Below, one piece after another: positions 5,224-9,638 of a stretch of DNA of 9,638 bases; position 1 is the first letter of the stretch, and every line of letters begins with the position of its first letter. The position numbers and the translations under genes are program-made. Source of the DNA: Planctomycetaceae bacterium UBA6163 (GTDB lineage: Bacteria > Planctomycetota > Planctomycetia > Pirellulales > Pirellulaceae); contig DIUH01000258.1 in NCBI GenBank assembly GCA_002428205.1, positions 14,606 to 24,243 on the forward strand, read 5' to 3'. The notes below the pieces were generated by a model. That model ran no database searches, had not been told where the DNA came from, and saw only the letters and a program-made list of their open reading frames with translations.

Positions 5224-6906
5224 ATGATACCTCGCTACCTCGTCCCATTTCGTTCAACACGTGCGACGCATTACTTCACCGACTTGCTGGTTATCGGTGG
5301 CGGATTGGCCGGTTTGCGGGCGGCGAATGCTGCCCAACCGCACCAAGACGTGTTGGTGATCACCAAGGACGAACTGCGAGAATCCAACAGCCATTATGCC
5401 CAGGGTGGCATCGCCGGTGTTCTCGACCCGGAAGATCGCTTCGAAGATCATGTCGCCGATACGTTGGCCGCCGGCGGTAACCTATGCGATCGCGACATCG
5501 TCGAAATGGTCGTCCGCGAAGCTCCCGCCCGAATCGAAGAATTGATCGCTTGGGGCACCCGTTTTGACCAAGCCGACGGCCATCTGTCGCTCGGCCGTGA
5601 AGGTGGCCACAGCCGCGAACGGATCGTTCACGCCCTGGGCGATTCGACCGGCAAAGAAGTCATGCGTGCGGTGATGAAACGCAGTCGCCAAATGCAAAAT
5701 ATCGAAATTTGGGAGCGAACGTTTACGATCGACCTGCTGACGTACGATGGACGCTGCCATGGTGCCGTCGTCAGCCGCAACGGACAACCACCCAGCCTCG
5801 TTTGGGCCAAGCAAACGATCCTCTGCACCGGCGGGGCTGGCCAAGTCTACCGCGAGTCGACGAATCCACCGGTCGCCACCGGCGACGGCTACGCCGCAGC
5901 GTATCGCGCCGGTGTCGAGCTGAGGGATATGGAGTTTTGCCAATTCCATCCAACCGTTCTCTACATCGCAGGTGCCTCCCGATCGCTGATCACCGAAGCG
6001 ATCCGAGGCGAAGGGGCCCACTTGGTCGACCACGACGGTAACCGTTTCATGCCGCAGTACGATCCCCGCGGCGAACTGGCCCCACGCGATGTGGTCAGCC
6101 AATCGATCGTGCGGCAAATGGCGATCAGCAACCACAGTTGCGTTTACCTCAGCCTCGCACACTTGCCACCGGACCTTGTCCGTTCGCGTTTCCCAGGCAT
6201 CGCGACCGCGTGCGCCAAGTTCGGCCTGGACATCACAACCGATCCGATTCCCGTCCGCCCCGGCGCTCATTACATGATCGGCGGCGTTACCGTCGATCGC
6301 CAAGGCCAAACCAGCATGCCCGGGCTATGGGCTGCCGGCGAAGTGACCAGCAGCGGACTGCACGGTGCCAATCGACTGGCCAGCAACAGTCTGCTCGAAG
6401 GCCTGGTTTACGGTGCCCACGTCGGCGAAGCGGCTTCGCGCGCCGCCGCAGAAATGTCCGACCTCATGCGAGCCCTGCCGATCGAGCAGGCTTCCCAACC
6501 AAAGTCGGTCGACTTCGACGTCGCTGACGTTCGCGCTTCGCTGAAAAGCCTGATGGGACGATTGGTCGGAGTCGAGCGCGATGAAGACGGCCTGCGCGAA
6601 GCGTCAGCGGGTGTCGATTCGTTTTGCAGCTATGTGATGAAACGCCAATTCCAGGATGTTAACGGTTGGGAATTGCAAAACCTGCTTTGCACATCACAAA
6701 TGATGACCCGCGCCGCCCAAGCACGAAAGGAATCTCGAGGCGTTCACTTCCGGCTCGATTATCCCACCCCAGACGATTCCCATTGGCGACGCCACCTGAC
6801 CATTCAACTCGATCGCAACGGCGGCCAACCCGTCCCGCAATCACCGCTAGACGATTCGCACGTCGCGACCAACCAATCGCATAACTTGACCCAACCGGTC
6901 GCTTGA
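5224..6906 (+). CDS. nadB: L-aspartate oxidase
   Basis: FAD-dependent cytoplasmic enzyme that oxidises L-aspartate to iminoaspartate, the first step of de novo NAD synthesis; NadA normally uses the product. The 560-residue length is close to the family's (E. coli 540). The FAD dinucleotide fold is VIGGGLAG (23-30), followed by SHYAQGGIAG (56-65). Residues matching the E. coli active site are present: E126 in REGGHS, H242 in CQFHPT, R288 in APRDV, H349 in HYMIGGV and R384 in HGANRLASNS. The FAD-binding GLWAAGEV is at 367-374, and a helical C-terminal domain follows from about 420. HYMIGGV and GEVTSSGLHGANR favour NadB over succinate dehydrogenase or fumarate reductase flavoproteins. No clear ribosome site precedes the ATG. 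nadA and nadC are not in the window. It converges with the TPR gene 30 bp away, with a small GATCA/TGATC dyad between them. Confidence 0.95.
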   Translation: MIPRYLVPFRSTRATHYFTDLLVIGGGLAGLRAANAAQPHQDVLVITKDELRESNSHYAQGGIAGVLDPEDRFEDHVADTLAAGGNLCDRDIVEMVVREAPARIEELIAWGTRFDQADGHLSLGREGGHSRERIVHALGDSTGKEVMRAVMKRSRQMQNIEIWERTFTIDLLTYDGRCHGAVVSRNGQPPSLVWAKQTILCTGGAGQVYRESTNPPVATGDGYAAAYRAGVELRDMEFCQFHPTVLYIAGASRSLITEAIRGEGAHLVDHDGNRFMPQYDPRGELAPRDVVSQSIVRQMAISNHSCVYLSLAHLPPDLVRSRFPGIATACAKFGLDITTDPIPVRPGAHYMIGGVTVDRQGQTSMPGLWAAGEVTSSGLHGANRLASNSLLEGLVYGAHVGEAASRAAAEMSDLMRALPIEQASQPKSVDFDVADVRASLKSLMGRLVGVERDEDGLREASAGVDSFCSYVMKRQFQDVNGWELQNLLCTSQMMTRAAQARKESRGVHFRLDYPTPDDSHWRRHLTIQLDRNGGQPVPQSPLDDSHVATNQSHNLTQPVA

Positions 6907-6936
6907 TGATCACCCAATGATCGCTTCATATGAGTT

Positions 6937-7755
6937 CTATCGAGACACGTCGATCGCAGGACCGGCGATATCGACCGTCGCGTTGATCGCCATCGCCTTG
7001 GCTTGCGATTCTTCGATCCGCTGACGCAATTCCGCAATCGTCGCCGGCAACATCCAATCGTCGTCCAACGACGCGGCGCGGTCTAAATCAGCGATCGCAT
7101 CTGCAAATCGCCCCATTCGCCAGCGCGCGATCGCCCGGTTGAGCCAGATTTTCAAATCATCGGCACTCATCTCGATCGCCGCTGAAAATGCCGACTCGGC
7201 CGATGCCCAATCGCGCTGAGCCATCGCGATCGATGCAATTAAATACTGCACCGTCTCATCACGTTGGTCCTCAGGAATCACCTCCAAACAGGCCACCGCT
7301 TCATCCAAACGCCCAGCCTTCTGTAACGCAAACGCATAATTCACACGCGCCGATGTACTGCCTGGATCCAGTGCAACCAAACGGCGGAAATCGGCCAACC
7401 CTTCTTCCCCGCGACCAACCTTCGTCAACAAAATGCCACGGTCATTGATCGCATCAAAATATCGCGGATCTAAATCGATCGCAGCGTTATAGTCATCGAT
7501 CGCTTGGTTCACCTCGCCCAGTCGATCATGCGACACACCACGCAAGTGTAATGCAATCGCGTGTCGCGGAATGTCTTGTAAAACCGTATCGAAGGTTTCG
7601 ATCGCCCGATCAAAATCGCCGCTCGCAAAAAAACGCTGACCAACCTCCATCCTTACACTCGCCCGATGCCAGTCCGGACGAAATGCCATAATGACGATCA
7701 CTAACGTAAAGGTCGACGCAAATCCGACGGCTACGGTCAGCCAATAACGTTTCAT
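6937..7755 (-). CDS. Membrane-anchored tetratricopeptide (TPR) repeat protein
   Basis: A 272-residue protein with an N-terminal membrane anchor (about residues 4-25, after a short basic start) and about six tandem TPR units between residues 32 and 237. Examples are the unit around GDFDRAIETFDTVLQDIP and the next around GEVNQAIDDYNAAIDLDP, each with the usual G/Y/A/P positions. TPRs form helical scaffolds for protein binding; no catalytic domain is visible. The anchor suggests that the TPR part faces the periplasmic or lumen-like side, but topology is not certain. The frame extends to a TTG at 7776 directly after the HTTM stop. I chose ATG at 7755 because AAGGG lies about 11 bases upstream and the anchor starts at once. 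It is the last gene of the three-gene unit. Confidence 0.85.
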   Translation of the reverse strand: MKRYWLTVAVGFASTFTLVIVIMAFRPDWHRASVRMEVGQRFFASGDFDRAIETFDTVLQDIPRHAIALHLRGVSHDRLGEVNQAIDDYNAAIDLDPRYFDAINDRGILLTKVGRGEEGLADFRRLVALDPGSTSARVNYAFALQKAGRLDEAVACLEVIPEDQRDETVQYLIASIAMAQRDWASAESAFSAAIEMSADDLKIWLNRAIARWRMGRFADAIADLDRAASLDDDWMLPATIAELRQRIEESQAKAMAINATVDIAGPAIDVSR

Positions 7756-7776
7756 CTCAGCCGCATCCCTTCTCAA

Positions 7777-8796
7777 TCATGATTCCACGGCCACAGGACC
7801 GATGTTCCGAAATACCGATACGAACTGCAACCACACCGAGTTATATGTTTCTGGAGGAACAAAGGCCAGATACATGAAAATCATCGCTAACCCAAACGTC
7901 CACATCCCCAAAAACATCCCGATTCCCAGGTGCATCATCACACCAACCATCAACACCCATGGGCGCAAATGAGGTTGCCAAACCAGAATCGGAAACGAAA
8001 TCTCCCACACCCAAGTCGCTACCGAAAGCGATTGATACAGCCACGGAAAATGGGCCAACCAAGTCAGGTCGTTCGACTGATAATCTAAACTCGCCGCCGC
8101 CAACCAAACCGCCTCACCATTCCACCAAGTTTCACCTTGTAATTTCCCTAACCCGCCCCACAAGTAAATGAAACAAAGATGGACTTGGAACAAACGCATC
8201 GATAATCGAGCCGACGATGCGGGGCGATCATAGGTTCGCTGGCAAACGCCCCAAAACGGCACTTTAAAAACCCAACCAAGCGTTCGGCCAACCACGCGTG
8301 ATGCAGCATTTACGTTTTGCAAACGCCGCCGAATCCAAGCATCAACGCTCAGCCGCCCACCACAGGGCGACAGCGCTAAATAAAGTGCCGCGATCCCATT
8401 AACCTGGTCCAAGCCATACATCGCCAACGGGACACGATTCGCATACGAGACCACAATCATGAAACACAACCAACCAGTGATCGGGGCGGCGAATCCGATC
8501 CAGAACAGCGATAGGATGACCAGCGAAACGAAGTGCGCCGTCCACATCCACTGCGGCGGAATGTACCACCAAAACGAATACGCGAACTGCTCTGATTGAT
8601 ACTCCCGAATAAACTCTCGCGATTGCCATGACGCCTGGTCAGCGAAAAAAGCTTCGAAGTCCAAAGTCCAAATCAGGTGGGTATAGAGAATCATCCCAAC
8701 CATCGGCCAACGCATCACACTAACCGTCAGCAGGTTTTCCTTCGCAAACCAAAACCGTTGCCATGCATCCCAAGCTTTGGCGAGTAAGTCGATCAT
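7777..8796 (-). CDS. HTTM domain (vitamin K gamma-carboxylase-like) integral membrane protein
   Basis: A 339-residue polytopic membrane protein with hydrophobic segments near 23-43, 85-104, 105-119, 131-143, 203-217, 253-272 and 280-313. The pattern QVHLCFIYLWGGLGKLQG (204-221) followed by WWNGEAVW, and the later MMHLGIGMFLGMWTFGLAMI around H289, are typical of the HTTM family, which includes SdpB-like proteins and shares a fold with vitamin K-dependent gamma-carboxylase. Whether bacterial HTTM proteins are carboxylases is mostly unknown; SdpB helps mature a peptide toxin in Bacillus. No lumenal carboxylase domain follows the membrane part here. Its start overlaps the upstream gene (ATGA), indicating coupled expression, and the TPR gene starts 22 bp after its stop. 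Confidence 0.85.
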   Translation of the reverse strand: MIDLLAKAWDAWQRFWFAKENLLTVSVMRWPMVGMILYTHLIWTLDFEAFFADQASWQSREFIREYQSEQFAYSFWWYIPPQWMWTAHFVSLVILSLFWIGFAAPITGWLCFMIVVSYANRVPLAMYGLDQVNGIAALYLALSPCGGRLSVDAWIRRRLQNVNAASRVVGRTLGWVFKVPFWGVCQRTYDRPASSARLSMRLFQVHLCFIYLWGGLGKLQGETWWNGEAVWLAAASLDYQSNDLTWLAHFPWLYQSLSVATWVWEISFPILVWQPHLRPWVLMVGVMMHLGIGMFLGMWTFGLAMIFMYLAFVPPETYNSVWLQFVSVFRNIGPVAVES

Positions 8797-9461
8797 CTCT
8801 GAACCACCGACAACTGATCGTCAATCGTAAATGTACCCAGACTCTCGTCAAAGTATGTCTCAGGATCATCCAATCGCCCACCAGCAAGAAAACGATCAAT
8901 ATCGGTGATTCGATGGGTGACTCGATAAAGCCGCACCGATTTCGCTTGCGTCGCCTTCAATATCCGTTCCGCATACGCCTTCGCTTGCAATGCCCCCAAG
9001 CCTTCATCGTAATCGGCGACCCGTGGAATCGCCTCGGTCAACATAAAATGACGGTGATATCGCAAACGCGGAAATATATTTTTGTTGGGGTACGTTCCGC
9101 GCACCGAACGTCCATCCTCATGAATCGCGACATACCTTAGTAGGGTACTATCACCCGGATCAGGGCCGAAAAAATGATAACCATGATCCATATAAATCGC
9201 TTGAGGATAAAGCCGTAACGACCAATAGAGATCACGTACAACTTCGGGCGAAGGCGGTATCGAGAATGCCGGTAGAAAAACACCGACCAAGTGGAACACC
9301 AACCAAACATTAACCACACCGAATCCAATGCGACGAAACCAGTTCTTCGTCGCCGAGCCAGACAACCACTCGCCATCATCACTCGGTAAATCAGTTGAAC
9401 CGGAGTAATTCTGGGAAGTGACAGGTTGGATGGTGGCAGGAAGGGGCAAAGAAGGCGCCAT
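8793..9461 (-). CDS. Single-pass membrane protein of unknown function, partner of the HTTM protein
   Basis: A 222-residue protein that I cannot assign to a named family. It has a polar N-terminal region of about 45 residues, one hydrophobic segment near 46-66, and a soluble C-terminal domain of about 150 residues. That domain starts with an aromatic/histidine motif, YMDHGYHFFGPDPGDSTLL (90-108), and later RYHRHFMLTE (134-143). HFFGPDPG and the two histidine-rich motifs resemble a conserved partner seen beside HTTM genes in planctomycetes; this is from memory. Two His clusters suggest metal binding or catalysis, which is inference. The gene overlaps the HTTM gene by ATGA. The ATG has no Shine-Dalgarno, but no other ATG precedes the membrane segment. 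Confidence 0.8.
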   Translation of the reverse strand: MAPSLPLPATIQPVTSQNYSGSTDLPSDDGEWLSGSATKNWFRRIGFGVVNVWLVFHLVGVFLPAFSIPPSPEVVRDLYWSLRLYPQAIYMDHGYHFFGPDPGDSTLLRYVAIHEDGRSVRGTYPNKNIFPRLRYHRHFMLTEAIPRVADYDEGLGALQAKAYAERILKATQAKSVRLYRVTHRITDIDRFLAGGRLDDPETYFDESLGTFTIDDQLSVVQR

Positions 9462-9638
9462 CTAATCAGGAGGCGTTAGAAACAATCGTGTCGAGACCAT
9501 GAGATTCAAAATAACGCGTTCCCGATCCGTCAGGAACGCAATCCGGTGATTACGAACGAAACCAAAGATTAATCCTAAGCCATCGTCCATTAACCAAACT
9601 CAGCGGATGATGTAACCGCTCGATCCCGCCGAACCGCT
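9462..9638. other. Upstream region of the HTTM unit, with a 7-bp hairpin
   Basis: No gene was found here. GCGTTCC (9516-9522) and GGAACGC (9533-9539) form a 7-bp inverted repeat with a ten-base loop, about 55 bp upstream of the start of the unit. No T run follows on either strand, so it is more likely an operator or leader structure than a terminator. No convincing promoter was recognised. Confidence 0.3.

Noticed and set aside
5482..6309. Long minus-strand open frame of 275 codons antisense to nadB
   Set aside because: It lies wholly within nadB, whose frame has all family motifs; the antisense translation shows no recognisable domain and such shadow frames are common opposite G/C-biased genes.

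Overview
The window looks like chromosomal DNA of a planctomycete, most likely of the Pirellulaceae (Rhodopirellula-like). This rests on protein character: the flagellin N-terminus, a CsrA with a proline/arginine tail, a phosphatidylserine decarboxylase with a long N-terminal extension, and an HTTM membrane protein paired with a lineage-restricted partner. Most starts lack a strong Shine-Dalgarno. The genus is an inference; no rRNA or other marker is present. No phage, CRISPR, tRNA or transposase gene was seen.

Layout, left to right. (1) 1-386, minus: 5' part of a flagellin gene cut by the window edge. (2) 387-1258: a gene-poor stretch with a candidate sigma-28-type flagellin promoter, an AT-rich dyad cluster, a weak terminator-like hairpin and an 83-bp element made of two 27-bp inverted arms. 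(3) 1259-1543, minus: csrA. (4) 1780-4821, minus: a phospholipid cluster transcribed psd, pssA, then pmtA-like methyltransferase. psd and pssA overlap by ATGA; the methyltransferase follows after 241 bp. (5) 4822-5223: a divergent intergenic region with several short repeats. (6) 5224-6906, plus: nadB, the only plus-strand gene. (7) 6937-9461, minus: a three-gene unit made of a membrane-anchored protein of unknown function, an HTTM protein and a membrane-anchored TPR protein. (8) 9462-9638: upstream DNA with one 7-bp hairpin.

How the genes work together. PssA makes phosphatidylserine from CDP-diacylglycerol and serine, and Psd decarboxylates it to phosphatidylethanolamine. The methyltransferase resembles bacterial PmtA, which would carry phosphatidylethanolamine on to its methylated forms and phosphatidylcholine, so the cluster may hold the route from CDP-diacylglycerol to phosphatidylcholine. 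CsrA next to flagellin fits the known CsrA control of flagellin translation in other bacteria. NadB starts de novo NAD synthesis and has no obvious link to its neighbours. The HTTM unit is the least understood part. No obviously new defence or mobile system is visible; the most notable items are the large palindrome and the HTTM module.
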